From positions 38,524-102,523 of the forward strand of contig JACQBW010000016.1 of NCBI GenBank assembly GCA_016194305.1: 64,000 nt of DNA, in the 5' to 3' direction. This document shows positions 44,656-52,353 of this stretch, in pieces. The translations under genes were made by a program, and so were the position numbers. Position 1 is the first letter of the stretch, and each line of letters begins with the position of its first letter. A model generated the notes under the pieces. The model saw nothing but the letters and a program-made list of their open reading frames with translations, did not search any database and was not told the DNA's origin. This stretch comes from Nitrospirota bacterium (GTDB taxonomy: Bacteria > Nitrospirota > Nitrospiria > JACQBW01).

Positions 44656-46935
44656 TTATTTTACTGCAAATCCGAATCCTTCCAGTGTGTAAATTCCAAA
44701 AAGCGCACAGGTGGAGCAGAGCAAAGAATTTGAAAGGGTATAACCATTGTAGTAATAGGCTCTTCCCTTTGTCTGATCAGCGGTCATGGCCCCGACGATG
44801 AGGTCGTCAAATCCATCTCCATTCATATCTCCGGGTGAGGAAAGAGAGTCAGAGAAGAATTCATTCGAACTGTTATTGCCGGAAGCAAACGAAGCGTAAA
44901 TATTCGAGACGGTGTTTAGATCAAGATCACCACGAAAAAGGTGGACTTTTCCAGCAGCTGCATCAACAATGAGTTTTCCATTTCCGTCAGTATGCGATTG
45001 AGTGATCTGGCCATAGGCTCCCACTGCAAAATCAGCGTAGCCATCTTTTCGAAGGAAATTGTTAATATCGGGTGCCGGAAAATCACCCACTGTGGTCGCG
45101 GAGAAACCAAAATTAGCTTGCGAGACCGCAAGGCTGGGAGGCAACCGGAGGGTGAGATCGGGTGTTGAATTGAGATTAACGCCTCCGAGAAAGAGATAGG
45201 CTTCTCCCGCATCCGGTTCGAGATCCGGTCCATTTGGTCCCGGATGAAAAGGGGCGCCGATCAGGAAATCATCGTACCCATCGCCATTTATATCTCTGAT
45301 CCCTGTGACCATCCGTCCGTATCCATCTCCCGGTGTTCCCGAAAAAACCATCTGTGGCTGATTCCCGGGTTCGAACTCGCCGTAGTAGAGGTACGCCTTG
45401 CCGGCGTGGCTGCTGGTTCCGTCTCCCCCGGCGCCGATTAAAAAATCTGAAAAGCCGTCTCCATTGATATCTCCAGCCATCGCGACCGATATTCCAAAAT
45501 GATCGCCGGGAGACTCACCGTTAAACACGACATCCGGGTTGGTTGAAATCGTCGCACCGCCGAAAAAAAGATACGCCTTCCCTGCGTAAGCACCGTTGCC
45601 GCTGTTTAGATTGGCGCCCACGAGAAGATCATCGAAGCCATCCCCGTTGATATCCTCGCCGGAGGCGACGGAAACCCCGAATTGTTCTCCGGGCGAGAGT
45701 CCCGTTAGAATCAGATCCGGGGTCGTGTGCGGATTGGGTCCTCCGAAATAGATATAAACCCTTCCCGCGCGGTTTCCTCCCGCACTGTTGTGATAAGCTC
45801 CGATAATCACATCATCATATCCGTCGCCATTCAGGTCACCGGTGGCGAGAGCGGTTCCAAAGAGGTCATCTCCGCTCTCTCCCTGCAGGGTGAAGTTCGG
45901 ATTCGCATGCGGGACAAAAATTCCACCGGAGGGATCGGGACCTCCGAGAAAAACACGTACCTGTCCCGAACCAAGTGCTTTTTCCGCTCCGACGAGCAAA
46001 TCCGCATATCCGTCTCCATTCAAGTCACCCTTGACCTTGCCATAAATGAGTTTGCGCGTTGAACTGAAAAAAAGATTTCCGGCAGGGTCATAGGCCCCAA
46101 CTCGCCAAAAATAGGCTCCGGGAACCAAAGGAAGCGTGGTATTGGGGTTTGAAAAATCGAATAGGTAAGGATTGGCCAAAGTATTCGTTCTTAAGATGGT
46201 TGTCGAAAAATCAGGTGTGGTTGCAATCTCCATTTCAAAAGTCTGGGAGGAGCTATCAGTCCAGGAGAAGAGAAGATTCGGTGTTCCGGCGCTCTTCTTG
46301 ATCCGGGTGCCATCCAGAGGAGAAACGAGTCTGGGAGGCAAGGCGCCTTGATAGTTCAGGGTAATGGGTGTCCAGGCACTTTCATTTCCGACTTTGTTTT
46401 TTGATGAAATATGGAGTGTGGTTGTTCCTTTCGGGGAATAGGTATAAGACCAGAGACTGGAAGAAGTATAGGAAACAATTTCCCTTCCGTCCAAAAGGAT
46501 ATCGCTCCCTGTGTCCTTGGTCCCTTGAAGCGAAACGGAAGTGCTCCAGTTCGAGACTGTTGTCACAGGAGAAGTGACTCCGGGAAGGGAAGGGGAGGTC
46601 GTATCTAAAAAGATATGAAATTCGATAGGGTTGCTTTCATTACCTGTTTCATTGATGCTTTTGATGACAAAGGTATTGTTTCCTCCTGTAAGAGTGACGT
46701 TACTGCTCCAAAAAGAGGCATCATCCGCCGGGACAAATACCCGATTGTTAATAACAACTTGATTTCCAGGGTTTTTTCTTCCCCGTAGCCCGAATATCGT
46801 ATGATGTGTGGAAGAAGGGGTAGTGAACAGGGCGAGATATGGGGGAGTGGATTCTTTAGGGGAACAGGCTAAAAGAAAAAATAACAAGATGACAACTGGA
46901 AATAAAAAAGCTTGTTTAAAATGGAGAATTATCAC
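44656..46935 (-). CDS. FG-GAP (integrin-alpha-like) repeat lipoprotein
   Basis: This 759-residue lipoprotein has its lipobox in FFLLAC (Cys 24). Residues about 35-195 hold two Ig-like/bacterial sugar-binding-like repeats (GNNTFVIKSINETGNESNPI, GTTTLHISSKNKVGNESAW). Residues about 200-295 resemble fibronectin. Seven FG-GAP repeats follow, each with a calcium loop such as DLNGDGYADLLVGA, DINGDGFSDFLIGA or DMNGDGFDDLIVGA, enough for a closed seven-blade propeller. The start is GTG 46935. It is probably surface or periplasmic; no ligand can be named. Confidence 0.85.
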   Translation of the reverse strand: MIILHFKQAFLFPVVILLFFLLACSPKESTPPYLALFTTPSSTHHTIFGLRGRKNPGNQVVINNRVFVPADDASFWSSNVTLTGGNNTFVIKSINETGNESNPIEFHIFLDTTSPSLPGVTSPVTTVSNWSTSVSLQGTKDTGSDILLDGREIVSYTSSSLWSYTYSPKGTTTLHISSKNKVGNESAWTPITLNYQGALPPRLVSPLDGTRIKKSAGTPNLLFSWTDSSSQTFEMEIATTPDFSTTILRTNTLANPYLFDFSNPNTTLPLVPGAYFWRVGAYDPAGNLFFSSTRKLIYGKVKGDLNGDGYADLLVGAEKALGSGQVRVFLGGPDPSGGIFVPHANPNFTLQGESGDDLFGTALATGDLNGDGYDDVIIGAYHNSAGGNRAGRVYIYFGGPNPHTTPDLILTGLSPGEQFGVSVASGEDINGDGFDDLLVGANLNSGNGAYAGKAYLFFGGATISTNPDVVFNGESPGDHFGISVAMAGDINGDGFSDFLIGAGGDGTSSHAGKAYLYYGEFEPGNQPQMVFSGTPGDGYGRMVTGIRDINGDGYDDFLIGAPFHPGPNGPDLEPDAGEAYLFLGGVNLNSTPDLTLRLPPSLAVSQANFGFSATTVGDFPAPDINNFLRKDGYADFAVGAYGQITQSHTDGNGKLIVDAAAGKVHLFRGDLDLNTVSNIYASFASGNNSSNEFFSDSLSSPGDMNGDGFDDLIVGAMTADQTKGRAYYYNGYTLSNSLLCSTCALFGIYTLEGFGFAVK

Positions 46936-47129
46936 TCAAAAATCCCTATCTTTCCATCTGATTATAAAGGAAATGCTGTCAATTAACAAAGCTAAAACTT
47001 GAGGAACTATCCCTTTTTAGATAGTATCTCAATAAAGCAGACCTACGACATATAGGCTATGTATCAAGATAAAATGTTAGTAATAGGAGATAGTAATACT
47101 CTACTTATTAATTTATAGCAAAAAAATGT

Positions 47130-47174
47130 TTGACAGCAAGATTATGTTATGCTAGTATATAGCTATGCTATATA
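47130..47174 (+). promoter_or_regulatory. Promoter with overlapping palindromic operator, HARE-HTH gene
   Basis: TTGACA at 47130-47135 and TAGTAT at 47153-47158 (17-bp spacer) form a promoter in a strongly AT-rich 260-bp gap. A perfect inverted repeat TATATAGC-TAT-GCTATATA at 47156-47174 covers the -10 edge and the predicted start site, a normal place for a repressor operator. Confidence 0.6.
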
Positions 47175-47198
47175 GAGGTGACTACTAAGGTGGTTGTC

Positions 47199-47741
47199 AT
47201 GGAAGAACTCAAAGATATCATCGGCGGGTTGGAGCAAAGAATAAGTGCTTACAAATCAAAGCTTCAGGATCTCCAGAAACGAAAAGAGAAGCTCGATGAT
47301 GAAATTATCACCATTAAAAAGTACCTGGAATTAGCAGAAACGTTATATCGAGTTGAGCTTGATAAAGCAAAAATATCCTCAGGACCACAGCCTTCCAACC
47401 TTTTTTCCCTCCCTGATAAAGAGAAGACGTCAAAAACCCCAATTGTTGTTATTGCAGAAACTACTGAAAAGGCAAAGGATTTACTCTTCGGAAAATCAAA
47501 ATATGCCGGATTAAGTGTTCCTCAGGCGGCATTACTTTTGTTAAAGGATTACGGAAAACCGATGCATGCAAAGGAAATCTGTCAAAAGTTGATCGAAGGA
47601 GGAATTCGAATTCGGGGTAAAACCCCGGTCACTTCCGTTTCGATCTCTCTAAACCGGGACAAGCGCTTTAAAAAAGTTGCGCCTAATACTTTTGAGATAA
47701 CCTCAGACAAGTCTTTAGAGTCATTCAGTTCAACAGGTTAG
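47199..47741 (+). CDS. Coiled-coil protein with C-terminal HARE-HTH domain
   Basis: The 180 residues have an N-terminal coiled coil (MEELKDIIGGLEQRISAYKS to about residue 60), a linker, and a C-terminal winged-helix HARE-HTH domain: LSVPQAALLLLKDYGKPMHA, KEICQKLIEGGIRIRGKTPV, then ISLNRDKRFKKVAPNTFEI. HARE-HTH domains occur in RNA polymerase delta-type factors, restriction enzymes and chromatin proteins, and are thought to sense or bind DNA. AAGGTGG is 5-6 nt before ATG 47199; in-frame GTG 47178 would add seven residues. A palindrome on its promoter suggests autoregulation, which is inference. Confidence 0.75.
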   Translation: MEELKDIIGGLEQRISAYKSKLQDLQKRKEKLDDEIITIKKYLELAETLYRVELDKAKISSGPQPSNLFSLPDKEKTSKTPIVVIAETTEKAKDLLFGKSKYAGLSVPQAALLLLKDYGKPMHAKEICQKLIEGGIRIRGKTPVTSVSISLNRDKRFKKVAPNTFEITSDKSLESFSSTG

Positions 47742-47787
47742 ACCGGTTTCTTAATCAAAGTTTTCCAGGCAGGAAAACCTGTTCATG

Positions 47788-47820
47788 AAGCCTTTTCTCT
47801 CACTCCATGAGAAAAGGCTT
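47788..47820 (+). repeat. Perfect 12-bp stem inverted repeat after the HARE-HTH gene
   Basis: AAGCCTTTTCTC and GAGAAAAGGCTT flank a 9-nt loop. A smaller hairpin GTTTTCC-AGGCA-GGAAAAC (47760-47778) lies just before it. Neither is followed by a T-run, so RNA processing or attenuation between the two small genes is as likely as termination. Confidence 0.65.
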
Positions 47821-47874
47821 GGGTAAAAAACTGCCAGGGGAAAATTTTAAAGAGGGAAAGGGGGTGAATTAACG

Positions 47875-47946
47875 TTGGCGACAACAAAAAAAAAGGCGGC
47901 ACCCAAGAAAAAAACAGCAGCAAAGAAAACAACAAAGAAAAAATAG
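47875..47946 (+). CDS. 23-residue Lys/Ala/Thr-rich basic peptide (histone-tail-like)
   Basis: TTG 47875 opens a 23-codon frame that starts MATTKKKAAPKKK and ends KKTTKKK before TAG. Twelve of the residues are Lys, and the rest are almost only Ala and Thr with one Pro. This composition is like the tails of bacterial histone H1-like and HU proteins that bind DNA nonspecifically. The Shine-Dalgarno is strong (AAGGGGGTG, 8 nt before the start), and a textbook terminator follows 12 bp after the stop. There is no promoter of its own that I can see, so it may be transcribed with the HARE-HTH gene 133 bp upstream. It is too short for homology to be decisive. Confidence 0.6.
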   Translation: MATTKKKAAPKKKTAAKKTTKKK

Positions 47947-47958
47947 TTTTAATGTTTA

Positions 47959-47998
47959 TTGCTGGGAGCCGGCGCAAAAGCTCCCAGCAATTTTCTTC
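47959..47998 (+). terminator. Rho-independent terminator after the Lys-rich micro-gene
   Basis: TTGCTGGGAGC and GCTCCCAGCAA form a perfect 11-bp stem with a 10-nt loop, followed by TTTTCTTCT. Confidence 0.85.
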
Positions 47999-48076
47999 TC
48001 ATGCGACCCGAATGGACTTCATGACGATATGAAATGACCTGCCTGGTTGGGGAGAACGAATCGAGAAGAAAGGCGA

Positions 48077-48997
48077 TCAGGAAATAAGAAGAGCTTCGGA
48101 AGGGAGATTTGGCTTTTCCGGGATTTTTCGGTCTGACTGAGTTTCAACAAGATCCCACGCCTCTTTTTCTTCTAGAATTTTTGCCATTAACCTGGCGTGA
48201 AGAGCATGGCCGGCACGATGAGCAATGATATGGCCTTGAAGAGGATGCCCAAGAAGAGAAAAATCTCCAATCAGGTCAAGAATTTTATGCCGGACAAATT
48301 CGTCGCGAAACCGTAGGCCTTCTTTATTGAGAAGGTTGTTCTGATCAATAACCACTGCATTCTCAAGCGACCCGCCTTGAATCAGGCCCTGTTTCTGCAA
48401 TTCTTCAAATTCGTTTAAAAATCCAAATGTTCTGGCAGCGGCGATCTCGCGAACAAAAGATTTGCGGGTCAGAATCAAATCATATTCTTGCTTGCCAATC
48501 ATAGGATGATTGAATTCAATCGAATAACTAATTCTAGTTTCCGGACAAGGGTGAATCGAAATTGACTTTTCATTCTCCTCAATTTCAATCGATTTTAAAA
48601 TACGCAAAAATGATCTTTTCCCGCTCTGTTTTACAATACCTCCTTCAGAAATAAGCTTTACGAAAGGGAGAGCGCTTCCATCCATAATTGGAATTTCAAC
48701 GTCATCCAGTCGAATGGTCATATTATCGATGCCTAAACCATAAAGGGCGGAAAGAATATGTTCGACCGTGTGGACCTGAGCGGAATCTGGAATTCCCAGA
48801 GTGGTAGATAAGGTCGTCTTTGTGATATGATGAACCGAAGCTTTAAGCCGGATCTCTTTCTTTTTTTGTGCTGATACAAAAAAGATTCCAGAAAATGGGG
48901 GCGCAGGGAGCAGAGTCATTCGAACTCTTTTCCCAGAGTGTAATCCGATCCCTTCGATTTCGATTGATTTTGAAATGGTTTGTTGATAGTGTGCCAT
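48077..48997 (-). CDS. lpxC: UDP-3-O-acyl-N-acetylglucosamine deacetylase
   Basis: The 306 residues contain the LpxC signatures. The N-terminal segment is QQTISKSIEIEGIGLHSGKR. The zinc ligands lie in VHTVEHILSALYGLGIDN and in RHKILDLIGDFSLLGHPL, and the catalytic-His block is GHIIAHRAGHALHARL. It carries out the first committed step of lipid A synthesis in the cytoplasm, showing that the cell makes LPS. TAAGGGA precedes the ATG on the minus strand. The region upstream (48998-49193) is very AT-rich and divergent to the methyltransferase gene. Confidence 0.96.
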   Translation of the reverse strand: MAHYQQTISKSIEIEGIGLHSGKRVRMTLLPAPPFSGIFFVSAQKKKEIRLKASVHHITKTTLSTTLGIPDSAQVHTVEHILSALYGLGIDNMTIRLDDVEIPIMDGSALPFVKLISEGGIVKQSGKRSFLRILKSIEIEENEKSISIHPCPETRISYSIEFNHPMIGKQEYDLILTRKSFVREIAAARTFGFLNEFEELQKQGLIQGGSLENAVVIDQNNLLNKEGLRFRDEFVRHKILDLIGDFSLLGHPLQGHIIAHRAGHALHARLMAKILEEKEAWDLVETQSDRKIPEKPNLPSEALLIS

Positions 48998-49193
48998 GGA
49001 AATTCCCTTATTTAAAAATAACTTAAAGCAATTATTGTGCTAGAATTTTTATTAACATAAATATTTGATTTTTATAATAAATTTTATATTTCAAAAGTAC
49101 CGCTGTTGTAGGAATGCCACCTGAACAGAGGGGATATGTATTTTTTTTGCAACAGCCTCCCCCATTCATTCGATTCATTTAAGGCGAGAAATA

Positions 49194-49700
49194 ATGGAAG
49201 AAGCGTCATTGTTTTTGAAGAAAATCCTATTGTATCAGCAGAAAGGCAAAGCGCTGGACGTGGCGATGGGAAGAGGGAGAAACAGCCTCTTTCTCGCCCG
49301 GAATGGCTATCAGGTCGACGGAATCGAATTATCCAGAGAAGCCATCTCTGATTCAAAAGCGGTATTCGCCAGGAATCATATTTCGGTCAATATTATTGAA
49401 GCCGATCTTGAAAAAATTGCTCTCGCTCAAGACTCCTATGATCTGGTGATCTGTTTTTTCTACCTGCAACGAAACCTTCTGCCTCAAATCCGGTCTGCCG
49501 TTAAAAAAGAGGGATTCGTGGTCTACGAAACATTTCTCATTGATCAACATCTGAAGCATGGCTCTCCCGGAAGAAAAGAATTTTGTTTTGAACATAATGA
49601 GCTTCTTCATTTTTTTGAGGATTTCAGGATTCATTATTATGAGGAAGGTGTGGGCGAAAATAACAAGATAACCGCGAGAATCATTGCCCAAAAAAAATAA
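49194..49700 (+). CDS. Class I SAM-dependent methyltransferase (TehB-like), short
   Basis: The 168 residues contain motif I GKALDVAMGRGRNSLFLARN, post-I VDGIELSREAISDSKAVFAR and motif II DSYDLVICFFYLQRNLLPQI. TehB-type relatives normally carry about 20-40 more residues ahead of motif I, so the N-terminus is short here; no better in-frame start was found. The Cys usual in the family's CGxGRN is Met (AMGRGRN). The substrate is unknown. Confidence 0.8.
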   Translation: MEEASLFLKKILLYQQKGKALDVAMGRGRNSLFLARNGYQVDGIELSREAISDSKAVFARNHISVNIIEADLEKIALAQDSYDLVICFFYLQRNLLPQIRSAVKKEGFVVYETFLIDQHLKHGSPGRKEFCFEHNELLHFFEDFRIHYYEEGVGENNKITARIIAQKK

Positions 49701-49710
49701 ATTTTTTGTA

Positions 49711-49739
49711 TTGATTTCGCCAGGAATAATTTTTATAAT
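49711..49739 (+). promoter_or_regulatory. Promoter of the ferredoxin gene
   Basis: TTGATT at 49711-49716, 17 bp, then a perfect TATAAT at 49734-49739. The start near 49746 leaves a leader of about 85 nt. Confidence 0.65.
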
Positions 49740-49830
49740 GAAAATCTGCTTGTTTTTGACAAAAGCGGGAATTTACGCGTCAGTTCTAAGGTTAAAACGA
49801 ATCGAAACTAGCCAATGGAGGATTAAAAAG

Positions 49831-50148
49831 ATGGCTTTATATATTACAGATGAATGCATCTCCTGTTCCGCTTGCCTGCCGGAATGTCCAAACGAGGCAA
49901 TCTTTGAAAATCGGACTGAAGCGGAATCGAAGGGCCATCCCGTAACACCTGGACACGGGGAAAATGGAGATATTTATGTGATTTCGCATGAATTATGTAC
50001 GGAATGTGTAGGATTTCACGATCAGCCAAAATGTGCCGAAGTGTGTCCCATTGATAATTGTTGCATACTCGATCCCGCTCATCCCGAGAGCAAAGAAGAC
50101 TTGCTGGCCAAAAAGGACAGGCTTCATCCAGAAGAAGCGGCACACTGA
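49831..50148 (+). CDS. 2[4Fe-4S] ferredoxin (YfhL type)
   Basis: The 105 residues carry two cluster motifs: CISCSACLPECPNEAIF and, after an insert, CTECVGFHDQPKCAEVCP. The eight-residue spacing in the second motif is the YfhL/Alvin-type ferredoxin signature, with a long C-terminal tail (HPESKEDLLAKKDRLHPEEA). It serves as a low-potential electron carrier. ATG 49831 has GGAGG about 10 nt upstream; the frame is open further back without a suitable start. It is followed by a strong terminator. Confidence 0.92.
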   Translation: MALYITDECISCSACLPECPNEAIFENRTEAESKGHPVTPGHGENGDIYVISHELCTECVGFHDQPKCAEVCPIDNCCILDPAHPESKEDLLAKKDRLHPEEAAH

Positions 50149-50176
50149 ATTTCAGAAAATAACAGGATTAAAGATG

Positions 50177-50204
50177 GGAGGAATCTAATTCCTCCTTTTT
50201 TTTT
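50177..50204 (+). terminator. Rho-independent terminator after the ferredoxin gene
   Basis: GGAGGAAT-CTA-ATTCCTCC makes a perfect 8-bp stem, followed by nine T. Confidence 0.9.
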
Positions 50205-50211
50205 ACTCTTC

Positions 50212-50535
50212 ATGACATCGTCTAAAGTTTTCAAATTATCCGATCTGCCTAAAGAGGGCGTAAAAATCATTGAATTGAAGGGATTTGAAATTGCGCTATT
50301 TCACGTTGAACAGGGAGTTCGCGCCATTTCGAATATTTGTCCACATAGTGGAGGTTCTTTGGGTCAAGGATTACGCGTGGGGGAGACGATTATCTGTCCG
50401 CTTCATTTCTGGAAATTCAATCTGAAAACAGGAAAGTCATCCAATCAGCCGACTTACTGTGTCGATACTTATCCGGTGACCATCGAGGAAGACTGGATTG
50501 TATTGGAATTGCCCGAAGAAGACCTCGAGGAGTGA
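50212..50535 (+). CDS. Rieske [2Fe-2S] ferredoxin-like protein
   Basis: The 107 residues have both Rieske boxes: ICPHSGGSLGQG (Cys-x-His) and ICPLHFWKFNLKTG (Cys-x2-His). The size and sequence match small Rieske ferredoxins or NirD-like subunits. There is no signal peptide, so it is cytoplasmic. The ATG lies only 7 nt past the T-run of the ferredoxin terminator and lacks a clear ribosome-binding site, so expression probably depends on read-through or an unrecognised promoter. Confidence 0.88.
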   Translation: MTSSKVFKLSDLPKEGVKIIELKGFEIALFHVEQGVRAISNICPHSGGSLGQGLRVGETIICPLHFWKFNLKTGKSSNQPTYCVDTYPVTIEEDWIVLELPEEDLEE

Positions 50536-50576
50536 GTTTAGGCTAGAAATTCCGGAAATGGCCCGTTATCGGCGGT

Positions 50577-51107
50577 TCACAGCTCTAATTCCATGTTCCA
50601 GTACAAATAATCCCTCCATGTCTCAGGCGTATGTTTAATTCCAATCGTAATGGTCAGCGAAGGGCTCCATTTAGGCCTGACCGGTTTCTTAATCAATTTC
50701 ATTCCCGCTTCTTCCGGCGTTCTGCCGCTCTTATAATGGTTGCATCGAATGCAGGCTGTCACAATATTTTCCCAGGTTTTACGCCCTCCTTTGGCAATGG
50801 GAACAACATGATCAAAAGTTAACTCCTCTGTACGGCATTTTTTCCCGCAATATTGGCACGTATGTTTATCCCTTGTAAATATATTCACCCGGGTGAATTT
50901 GACTACGCGATGATTCTGATGGGGCCGGATATGATAGAGCAGTCTGACTACTGAAGGGAGCTTAATACTAAAAGAGATTGAATGAATCTCACGACTATAT
51001 TCTTCGAGTATTTCAACCTTTCCCTGGAAAAAGAGAATAAGTGCTTTTTTCCATGACAGGACCCGCAGCGGCTCGTAGGTTGCGTTTAGGAGAAGAGTTT
51101 GTTCCAT
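50577..51107 (-). CDS. HNH endonuclease family protein
   Basis: The 176 residues have an N-terminal domain common in stand-alone HNH proteins (LLNATYEPLRVLSWKKALIL) and an HNH domain: CQYCGKKCRTEELTFDHVVP, then KGGRKTWENIVTACIRCNHY. The first His is in FDHVVP, and the zinc Cys pairs are CQYC and CIRC. This family is widespread in free-living bacteria and not tied to a known mobile element; a DNA repair or processing role is plausible but not shown. A long GC-rich spacer separates it from ygfZ. Confidence 0.88.
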   Translation of the reverse strand: MEQTLLLNATYEPLRVLSWKKALILFFQGKVEILEEYSREIHSISFSIKLPSVVRLLYHIRPHQNHRVVKFTRVNIFTRDKHTCQYCGKKCRTEELTFDHVVPIAKGGRKTWENIVTACIRCNHYKSGRTPEEAGMKLIKKPVRPKWSPSLTITIGIKHTPETWRDYLYWNMELEL

Positions 51108-51136
51108 GGCTATTTCATGGGGCTTACGTCGCCCCC

Positions 51137-51157
51137 TTCAACGGAAAAACCGTTGAA
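51137..51157 (+). repeat. Perfect 8-bp inverted repeat in the HNH-ygfZ spacer
   Basis: TTCAACGG-AAAAA-CCGTTGAA. The neighbouring GGGGC/GCCCC pair (51118-51135) and the repeated GCTCGC blocks make this 144-bp spacer highly structured. No T-run follows on either strand. Confidence 0.55.
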
Positions 51158-51251
51158 GCTTCCCCTCTTGCTCGCATGGCTCGCTGTATTAAAACATCGC
51201 GCAAGCAGATTGTGTTTCCGTTCTTAAAGTTCCTCGAGAAATGTCTTCTCA

Positions 51252-52322
51252 TTAAACAACTTTCTTTTCATGATGTTTGTAAAAGGGAAGGGAAGTCACT
51301 TCGGCTTTAATATTTCCATTGGGAAGGCCAATTTCAACCGTCGTCCCCGGCTCAAGAAATTGGCGATTAAGATAGCCAAGCGAGATTCCTCGACGGAGGA
51401 AAGGAGAATAAAGAGAGCTGGTGATCCGGCCGATGTTCTTATCTCCGGAATATATGGACGCATTCTTTTCAAGAATGACCTGATCGGAGAAGAATCCCGT
51501 TAAAGCCCGATTGGCATGTCCCAGGTAGTGGAGTCTTGCAATGGTCTCCTGTCCGATATAACACCCCTTGGTATAACTTACAGCCGTTTTTTCCAGGCCT
51601 GCTTCCTGGGGAAGGATTTCTTCTGAAAGCTCTTTTCCATAAATCGGAATTCCCGATTCGACACGAATCGTTTCGAACGTTTCCGCTGAGGCAGAGGTCA
51701 GGCCCAAAGGTGAGCCGATTTCAAGCAGTTTAGCCGAAAATATTTCGCCATGGGGAGAGGGAATGAGAAGATCAAACCCCATTTCGCCCGTCCAATCGTT
51801 TCGATGGACCTCAACCGGCACATTTCCTATTAGAAACGACTTAAAATGAAAGGGCAGAAGGTCAAGGATGGCTTCTTGGATCAATTTGCGAAGGACTTCC
51901 CCAGACCGGGGTCCCTGAACGGAAAAGAGGGAAAATTTTTCAGTCAGATCTTCCAACTGCGCATCAGATCCGATCTTGAATTTTTTGAGGATAAGGAGCG
52001 TTTTCTCTCTCAGATCGGGATGGAGAATGACGAGAAGATGATCCGGATACGCACAGACTCTCCCTTCCGAAGCGATTTTCCCTTTTACTGTCGGAAAGAG
52101 GGTATAAAGAGACGATCCTTCGGCAAGAGTACTAATATCATTTGAAGTAATTCCCTGCAGAAATTTGACACGATCCTTCCCCTTGACGCTGATTTTGCCG
52201 TACGGGCTGAAATTAAAAAGCGCGGCTGAATTTCGGACGGCTTCATATTCATTTTGAAAATTGAGAAATCGTTTTGAAGTTTCTCCGGGCATTTGATGCG
52301 GTTGGGAAGAGGAATCGGCCAT
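51252..52322 (-). CDS. ygfZ: Folate-binding YgfZ-type protein
   Basis: The 356 residues fit the GcvT-like YgfZ family: FSPYGKISVKGKDRVKFLQG, TVKGKIASEGRVCAYPDHLL and the diagnostic YTKGCYIGQETIARLHYLGH with its single conserved Cys. YgfZ proteins use tetrahydrofolate and support iron-sulfur enzyme maintenance and tRNA thiolation-type modification. It is encoded between the HNH gene and the HD-GYP regulator on the minus strand. Confidence 0.9.
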   Translation of the reverse strand: MADSSSQPHQMPGETSKRFLNFQNEYEAVRNSAALFNFSPYGKISVKGKDRVKFLQGITSNDISTLAEGSSLYTLFPTVKGKIASEGRVCAYPDHLLVILHPDLREKTLLILKKFKIGSDAQLEDLTEKFSLFSVQGPRSGEVLRKLIQEAILDLLPFHFKSFLIGNVPVEVHRNDWTGEMGFDLLIPSPHGEIFSAKLLEIGSPLGLTSASAETFETIRVESGIPIYGKELSEEILPQEAGLEKTAVSYTKGCYIGQETIARLHYLGHANRALTGFFSDQVILEKNASIYSGDKNIGRITSSLYSPFLRRGISLGYLNRQFLEPGTTVEIGLPNGNIKAEVTSLPFYKHHEKKVV

Positions 52323-52353
52323 ACCTTCAGTATATCTGAAAATGGGGAGCGAA

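Noticed and set aside
51041..51310. 89-codon plus-strand frame between the HNH and ygfZ genes
   Set aside because: It overlaps the starts and ends of both minus-strand genes, runs through a palindromic spacer and has no recognisable domain.
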